64,000 nt of DNA from an uncultured Lachnospiraceae bacterium (GTDB lineage Bacteria > Bacillota > Clostridia > Lachnospirales > Lachnospiraceae). The position numbers and the translations under genes were made by a program. The notes under the pieces are model-generated. The model made no database searches, had not been told where the DNA came from, and saw only the letters and a list, made by a program, of their open reading frames with translations. This document shows positions 32,213 through 41,321 of this stretch, one piece after another (position 1 is the stretch's first letter; each line of letters begins with the position of its first letter). The DNA is taken from assembly GCA_910584725.1 (NCBI GenBank), contig CAJUBE010000023.1:8229-72228 (forward strand). The letters are read 5' to 3'.

Positions 32213-33715
32213 ATGGAAAAAAGGATGGAAGTATTATACAGCAGCACCAGAGACGGCAGGGAAAAGATTACGGCGTCCCGGGCAATTTTAAAAGGTTTGT
32301 CGGAGGATGGAGGGCTGTTTGTGCCGGATCACATCCCAGCGCTTTCCTGCTCCATGAAAGAGCTTGCGGGCAAAAGCTATCAGGAGACGGCATATGAAGT
32401 GATGAAGCTGTTTCTGACAGATTTTACGGAGGAAGAGCTCAAGAACTGTATTGCGCGCGCTTACGATGAGAAGTTCGACACGGGAGTGATCGCGCCTCTT
32501 GTGGAGGCGGAGGGTGCGTATTATCTGGAACTGTTCCACGGCGCGACCATCGCGTTTAAGGATATGGCGCTGTCGATTCTGCCCCATTTGATGATCACTT
32601 CCGCAAAGAAGAACCATGTGGAGAACGAGATCGTGATTTTGACGGCTACCTCCGGTGATACGGGTAAAGCGGCTCTTGCGGGCTTTGCGGATGTTGCGGG
32701 CACGAAGATTATCGTCTTTTATCCGAAGAACGGTGTCAGCCCGATTCAGGAGAAGCAGATGGTGACCCAGAAGGGCGACAATACTTTCGTGGTGGGAATC
32801 CACGGCAATTTTGACGACGCCCAGACAGGTGTGAAAAAGCTATTCAATGACAAGGAACTGGCAGAGGAGATGGCTAAGCATGGTTTACAGTTTTCTTCCG
32901 CCAACTCCATCAATATCGGCCGGCTGGTGCCCCAGGTGGTCTACTATGTGTACGCCTATGCGCAGCTTTTGAAGGAAGAGAAGATTCAGGATGGGGAAAA
33001 GATCAACGTGGTCGTTCCCACCGGAAACTTTGGCAATATTCTGGCGGCATTTTACGCGAAAAATATGGGTGTACCGATTAATAAGCTGATCTGTGCCTCC
33101 AATGAAAATAAGGTGCTCTACGATTTCTTCCAGACGGGAGATTATGACAGAAACAGGGAGTTTAAACTTACCAGCTCCCCCTCCATGGATATTTTGATTT
33201 CCAGCAACTTAGAGCGGCTGATCTACCGTATTGCGGGCGGTGACCCGGAGAAGAATGCGGCGTTGATGAAGAGCCTGACTGAGCAGGGCAGTTATCAGAT
33301 TACAGAGGAAATGAGAGAGCAGCTTGCCGATTTCTACGGGAATTTTGCCAACGAGCGGGAGACGGCGGACAGAATCAGAACTATGTATGAAAACACGGGC
33401 TATGTGCTCGACACCCACACGGCGGTGGCGAGCGCGGTGTATCAGAAATACGTGTCCGACACGAAGGACGAGACGAAGACGGTGATCGCATCCACGGCGA
33501 GCCCCTTCAAGTTTACGAGAAGCGTAATGAATGCCATCGACCCGAAGTATGACGCCATGGGTGATTTTGAGCTGGTGGACGAGCTGTCCAAGATCGGAAA
33601 TGTGGCCGTGCCAAAAGCCATAGAGGAGATACGCACCGCGCCGGTGCTGCACGATCATGTGTGCGATAAGTCGGAGATGAAAGCGGCGGTGAAGCAGTTC
33701 CTCGGCATGGCATGA
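32213..33715 (+). CDS. thrC: Threonine synthase
   Basis: A 500-residue PLP enzyme that converts O-phosphohomoserine to threonine. The N-terminus (VLYSSTRDG, GLSEDGGLFVP), the PLP lysine in AFKDMALS, the LTATSGDTGKAAL phosphate-binding turn and VVPTGNFGNILAA identify the long, yeast/E. coli-type ThrC. Two in-frame ATG codons at 32213 and 32225 both lie near AAAGG or AAAAGG; the shorter form starting MEVLYSS is common in relatives. Confidence 0.96.
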   Translation: MEKRMEVLYSSTRDGREKITASRAILKGLSEDGGLFVPDHIPALSCSMKELAGKSYQETAYEVMKLFLTDFTEEELKNCIARAYDEKFDTGVIAPLVEAEGAYYLELFHGATIAFKDMALSILPHLMITSAKKNHVENEIVILTATSGDTGKAALAGFADVAGTKIIVFYPKNGVSPIQEKQMVTQKGDNTFVVGIHGNFDDAQTGVKKLFNDKELAEEMAKHGLQFSSANSINIGRLVPQVVYYVYAYAQLLKEEKIQDGEKINVVVPTGNFGNILAAFYAKNMGVPINKLICASNENKVLYDFFQTGDYDRNREFKLTSSPSMDILISSNLERLIYRIAGGDPEKNAALMKSLTEQGSYQITEEMREQLADFYGNFANERETADRIRTMYENTGYVLDTHTAVASAVYQKYVSDTKDETKTVIASTASPFKFTRSVMNAIDPKYDAMGDFELVDELSKIGNVAVPKAIEEIRTAPVLHDHVCDKSEMKAAVKQFLGMA

Positions 33716-33762
33716 CAGGACATAAAAGGAATAGAAACAGTGGGAGAGGTTTTAAGTACACA

Positions 33763-34440
33763 ATGAAAAGGGATAAAATTTTACTTGCAGGTATCATGTG
33801 TGCGGGTTTGCTATTGTTTCCGGGCACGACTGCTTATGTCGATGCGGCTGAGCCGGCAGAAGTGCAGGAGGAGAGCGAGAAAGTCGATAGCAGGCCGGAT
33901 TATGTGCTCTATGTGAACAGGGCGTTAAACTGTGTCACCGTTAAAATACAGGAGGAGGACGGCTCCCTGACACCGGTAAAAGCGATGGTGTGCTCCTGCG
34001 GGCGCGAGGAATCCGCGACGCCGGAGGGGACATTTCGAACCACGAATTATTATGAATGGCGTAAGATGGTGGATGATACTTACGGCAGATATGCCGTGCG
34101 GTTCAACGGAAAGATTCTTTTTCACTCCGTACCATACATAGAGGAATCGCCTGATACGCTAAAGTGGGAAGAGTACAATTTATTGGGAGAAAACGCGTCT
34201 CTCGGCTGTGTCAGGCTGGCAGCGGAAGATGCCAAATGGATTTATGACAACTGCAAGAGGGGAACGAAGGTAATCGTGTATTCCGATACGGAGGAGGCCG
34301 GAGAATTGGGGAAACCGTCCGCGGTTCAGATAGATGCGGATTCGCCCTACAGGACATGGGATCCGACGGATGACAGCGCTGAGAATCCTTGGTTTGGCGG
34401 AGATGGCGCCATAGCGGTTCCGTTTACGGGAATCCAATAA
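33763..34440 (+). CDS. L,D-transpeptidase (YkuD domain)
   Basis: A 225-residue secreted enzyme. A signal peptide spans about residues 1-30 (AAEPAE cleavage region). The YkuD catalytic region has the His in FHSVPY and the nucleophile in ASLGCVRLA, the SxGCxR signature. Such enzymes form 3-3 cross-links in peptidoglycan or attach wall proteins. The start at 33763 gives a proper signal peptide; the upstream frame to 33712 does not. It follows thrC by 47 bases and ends at a clear terminator. Confidence 0.92.
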   Translation: MKRDKILLAGIMCAGLLLFPGTTAYVDAAEPAEVQEESEKVDSRPDYVLYVNRALNCVTVKIQEEDGSLTPVKAMVCSCGREESATPEGTFRTTNYYEWRKMVDDTYGRYAVRFNGKILFHSVPYIEESPDTLKWEEYNLLGENASLGCVRLAAEDAKWIYDNCKRGTKVIVYSDTEEAGELGKPSAVQIDADSPYRTWDPTDDSAENPWFGGDGAIAVPFTGIQ

Positions 34441-34452
34441 TTATTATAAAAC

Positions 34453-34496
34453 AAGAGCATTGTGCGATGTCAGTTTTGCACAATGCTCTTATCGTT
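34453..34496 (+). terminator. Perfect hairpin terminator between convergent genes
   Basis: AAGAGCATTGTGC (34453-34465) pairs exactly with GCACAATGCTCTT (34478-34490). A-rich sequence precedes and T-containing sequence follows, so it can serve both the L,D-transpeptidase gene and citrate synthase. Confidence 0.85.
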
Positions 34497-34499
34497 ATG

Positions 34500-35870
34500 T
34501 CAGGCATTTCTGTCAAGAAGTTTTTCGTAATCCCTGTCCACGCAGATCGTCTTGTAAGCGGGACGGATGATCTTGCCGTTGTTTGCCAGCTCCTCCATGC
34601 GGTGGGCGCTCCAGCCCACGATTCTGGCGATAGCGAAGATCGGCGTGTACAGCTCCATCGGCAGATTTAACATACTGTACACGAAGCCGGAGTAGAAATC
34701 CACGTTGATGTTGACGCCCTTGTAGATGGGGCGTTCCTCCGCAATCAGTTCAGGGGACAGCCGCTCCACCAGATTATAGAGGGCAAATTCTTCCTGCAGG
34801 CCCTTCTCATTGGAAAGCCTTTCCACGAAGGATTTGAAGATAATGGCACGAGGATCGGATTTCGAGTACACCGCATGTCCCACGCCGTAGATCAGGCCCG
34901 CATGGTCAAAGGCTTCCTTGTGGAGCAGTTTTTTCAGATAATCTGCCACCTGGCCTTCATTGCTCCAGTCAGATACTTCCCGTTTCATTTCTTCAAACAT
35001 CTTCACCACTTTGATATTGGCACCGCCGTGGCGGGGGCCTTTTAAGGAGCCGATGGCCGCCGCGATCACGGAATATGTGTCCGTCAGGGAGGAGGTAACC
35101 ACATGGGTGGTGAAGGAGGAGTTGTTACCGCCGCCGTGTTCCATATGCAGGATCAGGGCGATATCCAGAACTCTTGCCTCCAGAGGCGTGTATTTATTGT
35201 CGGGCCGCAGAATATGTAGAATATTTTCCGCGTTGGACAGATGTAACTGTGGTTGATGAATGTATAAGCTTTCTCCGTTGTGGTAGTGGTTGTAAGCCTG
35301 ATAGCCGTAGATGGACAACATCGGGAAAAGCGCGATCAGCTGTAAGCACTGTCTGAGCACATTCGGCAGGGAGGTGTCGTCGGCTCTGTCATCGTAGGAG
35401 TAGAGCGTCAGTACACATCTGGCCAGCGTGTTCATCATATCGTTGCTGGGTGCCTTCATAATGATATCCCGCACGAAACTGGTGGGCAGGGATCGGTAGC
35501 TGTTTAAAAGCTTTGTGAAGTCTTCCAGCTCTTTTTCATTTGGCAGTTTGTCAAAGAGAAGAAGATAAGTAACCTCCTCAAAGCCGAAACGACCGTCCGC
35601 AGAAAAACCGTCCACCAGATCCTTGACATTATATCCCCGGTAGAAGAGTTTGCCGTGGGTGGGAACCTGCACGCCGTCCACGATCTTGTTGGCGCGCACA
35701 TCGGAAATGTTGGTCAGACCCGCCAGTACACCTTTACCGTTTAAATCTCTTAAGCCGCGCTTTACGTCAAATTTGGTAAAAAGTTCCGTATCAATAATGC
35801 CGGCCTGTTCACTCATATTGGCAAGCCGCACAATTTCGGGGGTAATTTCAGAAAAACTATTCTGTTCCAT
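34500..35870 (-). CDS. gltA: Citrate synthase
   Basis: A 456-residue citrate synthase that condenses acetyl-CoA and oxaloacetate. The active-site histidines are in HMEHGGGNNSSFT and YGVGHAVYSK, and GPRHGGANI is the third conserved region. Length matches the clostridial form, a little longer than the E. coli enzyme. The start at 35870 follows AGGAGG by seven bases; the longer frame to 36008 would translate the promoter region. Confidence 0.96.
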   Translation of the reverse strand: MEQNSFSEITPEIVRLANMSEQAGIIDTELFTKFDVKRGLRDLNGKGVLAGLTNISDVRANKIVDGVQVPTHGKLFYRGYNVKDLVDGFSADGRFGFEEVTYLLLFDKLPNEKELEDFTKLLNSYRSLPTSFVRDIIMKAPSNDMMNTLARCVLTLYSYDDRADDTSLPNVLRQCLQLIALFPMLSIYGYQAYNHYHNGESLYIHQPQLHLSNAENILHILRPDNKYTPLEARVLDIALILHMEHGGGNNSSFTTHVVTSSLTDTYSVIAAAIGSLKGPRHGGANIKVVKMFEEMKREVSDWSNEGQVADYLKKLLHKEAFDHAGLIYGVGHAVYSKSDPRAIIFKSFVERLSNEKGLQEEFALYNLVERLSPELIAEERPIYKGVNINVDFYSGFVYSMLNLPMELYTPIFAIARIVGWSAHRMEELANNGKIIRPAYKTICVDRDYEKLLDRNA

Positions 35871-35957
35871 ATATGTACCTCCTTCTTTCAGAAAACAGAT
35901 GTTGCTTTGTGACAAAAACGGCGCAGGGATACGGTTCATCCTTGCACCGACTTTATT

Positions 35958-35987
35958 ATCATACCATGAAAAATGGGATGGAAACAA
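35958..35987 (-). promoter_or_regulatory. Promoter for citrate synthase
   Basis: On the minus strand TTGTTT (35987-35982), an 18-base spacer and TATGAT (35963-35958). The rest of the 295-base gap up to deoC is AT-rich; no clean plus-strand promoter could be fixed for deoC. Confidence 0.5.
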
Positions 35988-36165
35988 GAAAAATAAGTAA
36001 TTTAACAAATATTTAATATTATGTTAACAAAATTTACTCACGAAATAGTAAAATAGTACCAGACAGGAATGCGTATAATTTGCCTTTTTGGAGTGGAAAT
36101 TTTTGGCGGCAGGGATTACAATATAAAAGATACGGCAAACGGAACCGGATGGGAGAGGAGCAGAC

Positions 36166-36813
36166 ATGGACAGAAAAGAAATTTTAAAGCGGGTAGATCA
36201 CACACTGTTGAAGGCATATGCCACATGGGAGGATATCGCGGCTCTCTGCGACGAAGCGATTGCGTTCCAAACCGCGTCGGTCTGCGTGCCGCCCGCTTAT
36301 ATCGGGCGAATTCATGAAACCTACGGGGACAAAATCAATATCTGCACCGTGGTGGGATTCCCTCTGGGCTACAGCGTGACGGAAGCGAAGCTGGCTGAGA
36401 CGCAGAAGGCCATTGCGGACGGCGCAAATGAGATTGACATGGTTATAAACATCAGTGACGTGAAAAACGGGCTTTACCAGAAAGTGGAGGAGGAGATCCG
36501 TGCGCTGAAGAAGGCTTGCGGGGATAACATATTAAAAGTAATTGTCGAGACCTGTTATCTGACGCGGGAGGAGAAGATTGCTATGTGCCGCGCGGTGACC
36601 GCGGCAGGCGCGGACTATATCAAGACTTCCACGGGCTTTGGCACGGGCGGGGCGACGCTGGAGGATGTGAAGCTCTTTAGGGAGCATATCGGCCCGGATG
36701 TGAAAATCAAGGCGGCGGGCGGCATCTCCACGCTGGAGGATTTGGAAGCCTTTGTGGAGGCAGGCTGTGATCGGATCGGCACATCGAGGGCGGTCGGCCT
36801 GCTCCGGGAGTAA
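36166..36813 (+). CDS. deoC: Deoxyribose-phosphate aldolase
   Basis: A 215-residue class I aldolase that splits 2-deoxyribose 5-phosphate into acetaldehyde and glyceraldehyde 3-phosphate. VDHTLLKAYATWED at the N-terminus, the Schiff-base lysine in DYIKTSTGF and the second lysine in VKIKAAGGI are all present. It is a stand-alone gene here, without the usual nucleoside-catabolism neighbours. GGAG lies before the ATG. Confidence 0.96.
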   Translation: MDRKEILKRVDHTLLKAYATWEDIAALCDEAIAFQTASVCVPPAYIGRIHETYGDKINICTVVGFPLGYSVTEAKLAETQKAIADGANEIDMVINISDVKNGLYQKVEEEIRALKKACGDNILKVIVETCYLTREEKIAMCRAVTAAGADYIKTSTGFGTGGATLEDVKLFREHIGPDVKIKAAGGISTLEDLEAFVEAGCDRIGTSRAVGLLRE

Positions 36814-36850
36814 GTTTATAGTTTTTTAGGAAATTTTTCCTATTTTCTGT

Positions 36851-36879
36851 TTGTTTTTTTGCCCTTTAGGCGGTATAAT
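36851..36879 (+). promoter_or_regulatory. Promoter for the flagellin-like gene
   Basis: TTGTTT at 36851-36856, a 17-base spacer and TATAAT at 36874-36879. It looks like a vegetative sigma-A promoter rather than the sigma-28 type usual for flagellin. A GTCCGAT/ATCGGAC hairpin follows in the leader at about 36900-36916. Confidence 0.65.
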
Positions 36880-36971
36880 ATAATAAACATGGGCAGACGT
36901 CCGATGCGATCGGACATGGAGCGCGTAAGCGCGGGTTTGTGAGTCTAATATTAAGGAAGGAGCGTGCATAT

Positions 36972-37739
36972 ATGAACGTGGGTGCGGTATCATCTCAAAA
37001 GAATCTCTTTTGGGCATATTCCCATCTTTCCAGCGGAAAGCGGATCAATACGGCGAAGGATGACGCAGCTGGGCTTGCCATTGCAAATCGAATGAAAACG
37101 CAGGAAACAGGCTATCAGGTTGGCGCGGATAACGCGGGTATGGCCATCGGTGCTTCCAACGTAGCGGAGGGCGCTCTGGGCGGTATGTCGGATTATTTGC
37201 AGAGAATCCGTGAGCTCGCCGTGAAATCCATGAATGGGATCAATTCCGATGCAGATAAGCAGATTTACCAGAAAGAAATCGATCAGCTCAAACAGGGTAT
37301 AGAAGGGCTGGCAAGGGATACCAGCTTTAACGAGCAGAAGCTTTTGGACGGCAGTATGGCGGATATGGCGATTGCGACTTCCCCGAACGGCGGCAGTATG
37401 CATATCCAGATGGAGAATTCTACATTGGAGGCTCTGGGCATCGCTGATCTGGATGTCACGTCCAAGGATTTCAGCCTGGAAGCGATAGATAAGGCGATGG
37501 ATATGGTATCCCAGCGCAGAAGCAGTCTGGGCGCGTCCACAAACGCTTTGCAGTATACGCGTAATTTCAACAATTCTGCGGCGATCAATCAGCTTTCATC
37601 CAGAAGCCGTATAGAGGATCTGGATTTCCCGAAGGCGATTGCGAAGAAGAAACAGGACGAAGTGTTCGGACAGTATCGGATAGCGATGCTGCGTCGGCAG
37701 ATGGACGAGAAGAGGAAGTCCACAATGGCATTTTTCTAA
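36972..37739 (+). CDS. Short divergent flagellin-like protein
   Basis: A 255-residue protein made only of the conserved flagellin ends. The N-terminal part contains LSSGKRINTAKDDAAGLAIA and the D1 helix DYLQRIRELAVKS; RDTSFNEQKLLDG follows, and the C-terminal part has IEDLDFPKAIAKKK. The hypervariable middle is absent. The N-terminus lacks the usual MRINHN start, and the last 25 residues are strongly basic (RRQMDEKRKS) instead of the normal filament end. No other flagellar gene is nearby. GGAAGGAG precedes the ATG. Confidence 0.85.
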   Translation: MNVGAVSSQKNLFWAYSHLSSGKRINTAKDDAAGLAIANRMKTQETGYQVGADNAGMAIGASNVAEGALGGMSDYLQRIRELAVKSMNGINSDADKQIYQKEIDQLKQGIEGLARDTSFNEQKLLDGSMADMAIATSPNGGSMHIQMENSTLEALGIADLDVTSKDFSLEAIDKAMDMVSQRRSSLGASTNALQYTRNFNNSAAINQLSSRSRIEDLDFPKAIAKKKQDEVFGQYRIAMLRRQMDEKRKSTMAFF

Positions 37740-37814
37740 ATTTTTATCTGAGAAATGCACAGCACTTTTCGTCTATTGACTTTTTAAAGGCTGTCTGCGA
37801 TAATAACGTGAGAA

Positions 37815-37909
37815 ATGCGAAAAGTACTTCCAAAGACGTCCCGCCATAGGACGAAACATCAAGAGGTACTAAGTTTCGCATAGGAGAATGCCAAAATACT
37901 GCATTCTCC
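37815..37909 (+). repeat. Intergenic hairpin element, copy F
   Basis: Outer stem ATGCGAAA (37815-37822) with TTTCGCAT (37874-37881); second stem AGTACTT with AGGTACT (G-T pair). The inner hairpin is CGTCC/GGACG, unrelated in sequence to the GCAGC/GCTGC of other copies. The conserved second hairpin is GGAGAATGC (37883-37891) with GCATTCTCC (37901-37909). It lies between the flagellin-like gene and pckA. Confidence 0.85.
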
Positions 37910-38000
37910 GCATTGACATGCGAGGGACATTCGGGATGCCGGAGAGTTATTCTTCGGATATTCCGTGAACCAATACAATTTTTAAGGAGGAGAACGTAAA

Positions 38001-39716
38001 ATGGCAACAAAAGCGTATTATCCCATTTCCGAGATTGGCGCAGGGAAGGCTGGTTTTTCCAAAACCCGTTCCATTATTGAGGCGGCTTTCTACGGGAACA
38101 ACGTAGTTAAAGTAAACACCTTGAGAGAGGCTTATGAGCTGGCGAAGAACTCACCCGGTACCGTGGTGACGGATATGCCGGTTAAGGATGGCGAGACCTT
38201 CGGTCTTCCCGCTGATGCCAAGGTTCTGTTATTCAACGACGGTGCGGTAACCGGTCGTTATGCTGCAGCGCGCCGCATCAAAGGCGAGCCCGGCGTAGAT
38301 GAGGCAAAGTTAGATAAAGTGGTTATGGACGCAATCTATGAGACGCGCTGGAAAACCATGTATCATGCAGAGTGCTTCGTAGGTCTTGACCCTGAATTTA
38401 TGGCAAAGGCTCACCTTCTGATTCCGGAAGGGGAGGAGAACCTGCTCTACAACTGGATGATTAACTTCCAGTATATGTCTGACGAGTACGTGAAGATGTA
38501 CAAGAAGTCCCAGCCCATCGGCGGCGGCAAGGAGCCTGATATCTATATCTTCTCCGATCCCCAGTGGGCGCCCCACGAGGCTCCCGATGTGGATTACAGC
38601 TGCTTAAGCGATCCCTTGACCCTGTGCTATTTCGACACCAACGAGAACTGCGCTGCAATCCTCGGCATGAAGTATTTCGGTGAGCACAAGAAGGGCACAC
38701 TGACCATGGCATGGGCGCTTGCGAACAGGAACGGTTACGCATCCTGCCACGGCGGACAGAAAGAGTACTCCTTAGAGGGCGGCAAGAAGTTCGTTGCCTC
38801 CGTATATGGCCTGTCAGGTTCCGGTAAGTCCACCCTGACCCATGCGAAACATGACGGCAAGTACGATGCGTTCGGCGGCATCAAGGTGCTTCACGATGAC
38901 GCTTTCATCATCAACAGCGATACCTGTGCGTCCATCGCTCTTGAGCCTACCTACTTTGATAAGACAGCGGATTATCCGACCGGCTGCCCGGATAACGAGT
39001 ATCTGTTATCTGCTCAGAACTGCTCCTGCACCATGGACAGCGAGGGCAAGATCCAGCTCGTTACCGAGGATATCAGAAACGGTAACGGCCGTGCGATTAA
39101 GTCCAAATTATGGTCTCCTAACCGTGTAGATAAGATCGACGCACCCGTGAATGCGATCTTCTGGATTATGAAAGATCCTACGATTCCGCCGATTATCAAG
39201 TTAAAAGGTTCCGCACTGGCATCCGTTATGGGCGCAACGTTGGCTACCAAGACTTCTTCCGCAGAGCGTGTGGCTGCCGGCACAGACTTGAATGCGATCC
39301 GTATCGTGCCTTACGCTAACCCCTTCAGAACTTATCCTCTGGTAAACGACTATGAGAAGTTCAAGAAGCTGGTTGAGGAGAAAAACGTTGACTGCTACAT
39401 CGTCAACACCGGCGATTTCATGGGTCACAAGTGCCAGAAGGAAGATACGCTGGGCATCCTTGAGACCATCGTTGAGGGCAAAGCGAAATTCGAGCAGTGG
39501 GGACCGTTCGAGGATATCGAAATTATGAACGATTGGAACGGCAAGACAGGCGATTTCACACCTGACTTAAATGACGCTGATTACAAGGCTCAGCTGAAGA
39601 GTGCTATGCAGACCCGTGTAAATGCGGTTAAGGGCTTTGCGGAGAAGAAGGAAGGTTATGACAAGCTTCCCGACGAGGCGCTTGCAGCTCTTGAGAAGCT
39701 GGTTAACGCTCTGTAA
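38001..39716 (+). CDS. pckA: Phosphoenolpyruvate carboxykinase (ATP)
   Basis: A 571-residue ATP-dependent PEP carboxykinase, interconverting oxaloacetate and PEP. The P-loop is GLSGSGKSTLTH near residue 275, followed by the metal-binding HDDAF strand and WSPNRVDKID; TATYHAECF-like MYHAECFVG marks the N-terminal half. It is about 30-40 residues longer than the E. coli enzyme. Codon use is strongly biased toward highly expressed codons. AAGGAGG precedes the ATG and a terminator follows. Confidence 0.96.
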   Translation: MATKAYYPISEIGAGKAGFSKTRSIIEAAFYGNNVVKVNTLREAYELAKNSPGTVVTDMPVKDGETFGLPADAKVLLFNDGAVTGRYAAARRIKGEPGVDEAKLDKVVMDAIYETRWKTMYHAECFVGLDPEFMAKAHLLIPEGEENLLYNWMINFQYMSDEYVKMYKKSQPIGGGKEPDIYIFSDPQWAPHEAPDVDYSCLSDPLTLCYFDTNENCAAILGMKYFGEHKKGTLTMAWALANRNGYASCHGGQKEYSLEGGKKFVASVYGLSGSGKSTLTHAKHDGKYDAFGGIKVLHDDAFIINSDTCASIALEPTYFDKTADYPTGCPDNEYLLSAQNCSCTMDSEGKIQLVTEDIRNGNGRAIKSKLWSPNRVDKIDAPVNAIFWIMKDPTIPPIIKLKGSALASVMGATLATKTSSAERVAAGTDLNAIRIVPYANPFRTYPLVNDYEKFKKLVEEKNVDCYIVNTGDFMGHKCQKEDTLGILETIVEGKAKFEQWGPFEDIEIMNDWNGKTGDFTPDLNDADYKAQLKSAMQTRVNAVKGFAEKKEGYDKLPDEALAALEKLVNAL

Positions 39717-39744
39717 TTGAAAGGGTATTTTTATACAGGTAAAA

Positions 39745-39785
39745 AAGTGTATCCGGGAATCGTCTGATTTTCGGATACATTTTTC
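39745..39785 (+). terminator. Terminator after pckA
   Basis: AAAAGTGTATCCG (to 39755) pairs with CGGATACATTTTT (from 39772), then TTTTC. The stem core is GTATCCG/CGGATAC. Confidence 0.8.
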
Positions 39786-39802
39786 ACTTATGGGGGATAT
39801 GT

Positions 39803-41035
39803 ATGTATCGTTGTGAAATTTGTTTTTATATGATGACAGAACAGGATGAATTGTTTGATGCCCTGAAAGAGCTTTTGCCGCTTCCGCACTTTGCGCACGA
39901 ATATTTGAGAAGCGCGGAGCCGGACGAGGCGTTGGCCGGCAGGGCGGATGTGATTCTGGCGGATATCAGCCGGACGCAGATGGAGAAGACGGTTGCTACT
40001 CTGCTTTCCTGCAGAAAGCAGGGAGCGGAGCTGATTTTTCTTGCGGATAAGGAACAGGCGGCGACTCTGACCTTGCAGGATGGTGAAAATATTACGGATA
40101 TCTGGATCATGCCGTTATTGGTATCCGAATTCAGGTTTCGTCTGATCCGCTGGCAGAAGACATACAAGATGAGCAGGGATCTCTGGCAGGCGCAAAGCTA
40201 CCTCGATGCGACGATTAACAGTGTTCCCCATCTGATCTGGTATAAAAACAAGAAGGGCGCCCACATGAAGGTCAACGAGGCATTCTGCAAGGCGGTCAAT
40301 AAGACAATGGACCAGATTGAGGGGCACGGCCACTATTATATCTGGGATATTGACCCGGATGAGTATGCCAAAGGCGAATTTATCTGCATGGAATCGGAAT
40401 ACGAGGTAATGGAAAAGAGAGAGACTTGCGTTTTTGATGAAACGGTCAAGATCGGGGACAGTATGCGCGAATTGAAAACCTATAAGTCACCGCTGTTTGA
40501 TTTGGATGGAAGCGTTATGGGAACCGTAGGTGTTGCGATTGATGTGACGCAGGAACGACTTTATGAGCAGATGATGATAAAGAACGCAAACACGGACTTC
40601 CTTACAGGTTTGTATAACAGACGGTATGTGTATGAGTTTATTGACAAACAGGGGGATGGGCATTTGGCGGTGTTCTGTATTGATCTGGATCACTTTAAGA
40701 GCGTCAATGATATTTATGGTCATCATGAGGGCGATAAGGCGCTGGTTCTCACGGCAAAGACGCTTCAGGACAGCATATCGGAGGGGCTGATCGCACGTAT
40801 GGGAGGTGATGAGTTCCTTGTGGTGATCGTCGGGGCGCGCACGGAAGATGAGGTAGAGCGGACGAGGCGAATGATCAAGGAGCGGCTGGATGGGGAATAT
40901 GCGAGGCACGAAAATTTTTGGAATATTTCCGCCAGTGTGGGAGCCGCTTATTCTCTGACCGGGAAGGAGTCTTTCCATCAGTTATTTCACAAAGCGGATG
41001 AATTGATGTATCAGGAAAAGGAAAGCAACAGGTAG
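39803..41035 (+). CDS. PAS-GGDEF diguanylate cyclase
   Basis: A 410-residue cytoplasmic protein. Residues 1-120 resemble a degenerate receiver domain, residues 130-250 a PAS domain (SVPHLIWYKNKKGAHMKVNE), and residues 260-405 a GGDEF domain with TDFLTGLYNRRY and the active site RMGGDEFLVV. It should make cyclic di-GMP. No RxxD inhibitory site is present five residues before GGDEF, so product inhibition through that site is not expected. GGGGGAT precedes the ATG; the gene is probably transcribed alone. Confidence 0.92.
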   Translation: MYRCEICFYMMTEQDELFDALKELLPLPHFAHEYLRSAEPDEALAGRADVILADISRTQMEKTVATLLSCRKQGAELIFLADKEQAATLTLQDGENITDIWIMPLLVSEFRFRLIRWQKTYKMSRDLWQAQSYLDATINSVPHLIWYKNKKGAHMKVNEAFCKAVNKTMDQIEGHGHYYIWDIDPDEYAKGEFICMESEYEVMEKRETCVFDETVKIGDSMRELKTYKSPLFDLDGSVMGTVGVAIDVTQERLYEQMMIKNANTDFLTGLYNRRYVYEFIDKQGDGHLAVFCIDLDHFKSVNDIYGHHEGDKALVLTAKTLQDSISEGLIARMGGDEFLVVIVGARTEDEVERTRRMIKERLDGEYARHENFWNISASVGAAYSLTGKESFHQLFHKADELMYQEKESNR

Positions 41036-41054
41036 CAATAGGTAAAAAATTCTG

Positions 41055-41083
41055 TTGTATTTCGCGGTCAATTCGGATATAAT
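41055..41083 (+). promoter_or_regulatory. Promoter for the probable 6S RNA
   Basis: TTGTAT at 41055-41060, a 17-base spacer and TATAAT at 41078-41083. No coding start follows within 250 bases, which fits a non-coding transcript. Confidence 0.7.
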
Positions 41084-41089
41084 AGAGAT

Positions 41090-41268
41090 AACCTGAAATG
41101 TGCGATAAAGTCTTGTTATTTTGAACCTACAGATACTTTAAACGGGATTCCTACATTGTCATATAGATGTCAGGCCTCCAGCCTTTAAGGCATTACGCAG
41201 TGGAAGACAGAAGTATGGTTGCGGTTACCCACCTAGCGTTGCTAGGAGTCAAAATACAAGATCCGGCA
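41090..41268 (+). ncRNA. ssrS: Probable 6S RNA
   Basis: A 307-base gap between two genes contains a strong promoter and no ORF. The ends of the putative transcript form a long closing stem: TCTTGTTATTTTGAACCTA (41111-41129) pairs with TAGGAGTCAAAATACAAGA (41243-41261) with one bulge and few mismatches. A large, poorly paired central region and a terminal arm with GGCCTCC and CCTTTAAGG follow, as in 6S RNAs. CCTAGC-GTT-GCTAGG (41232-41246) could form an alternative hairpin that opens the closing stem. 6S RNA traps sigma-A RNA polymerase. Identification is by shape and memory of clostridial 6S sequences, not by alignment. Confidence 0.6.
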
Positions 41269-41292
41269 TTTTGGGGGTATATACAAAAGATG

Positions 41293-41321
41293 GAAAAGCA
41301 GTCGTCATGTACGGCTGCTTT
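41293..41321 (+). terminator. Hairpin between the ncRNA and ddh
   Basis: AAAAGCAG (41293-41300) pairs with CTGCTTTT (41314-41321) with further inner pairs. It may terminate the small RNA or act as an attenuator before ddh. Confidence 0.5.

Noticed and set aside
36880..36960. Cyclic di-GMP riboswitch ahead of the flagellin-like gene
   Set aside because: The leader has small hairpins but none of the conserved GEMM-type sequence blocks could be found.
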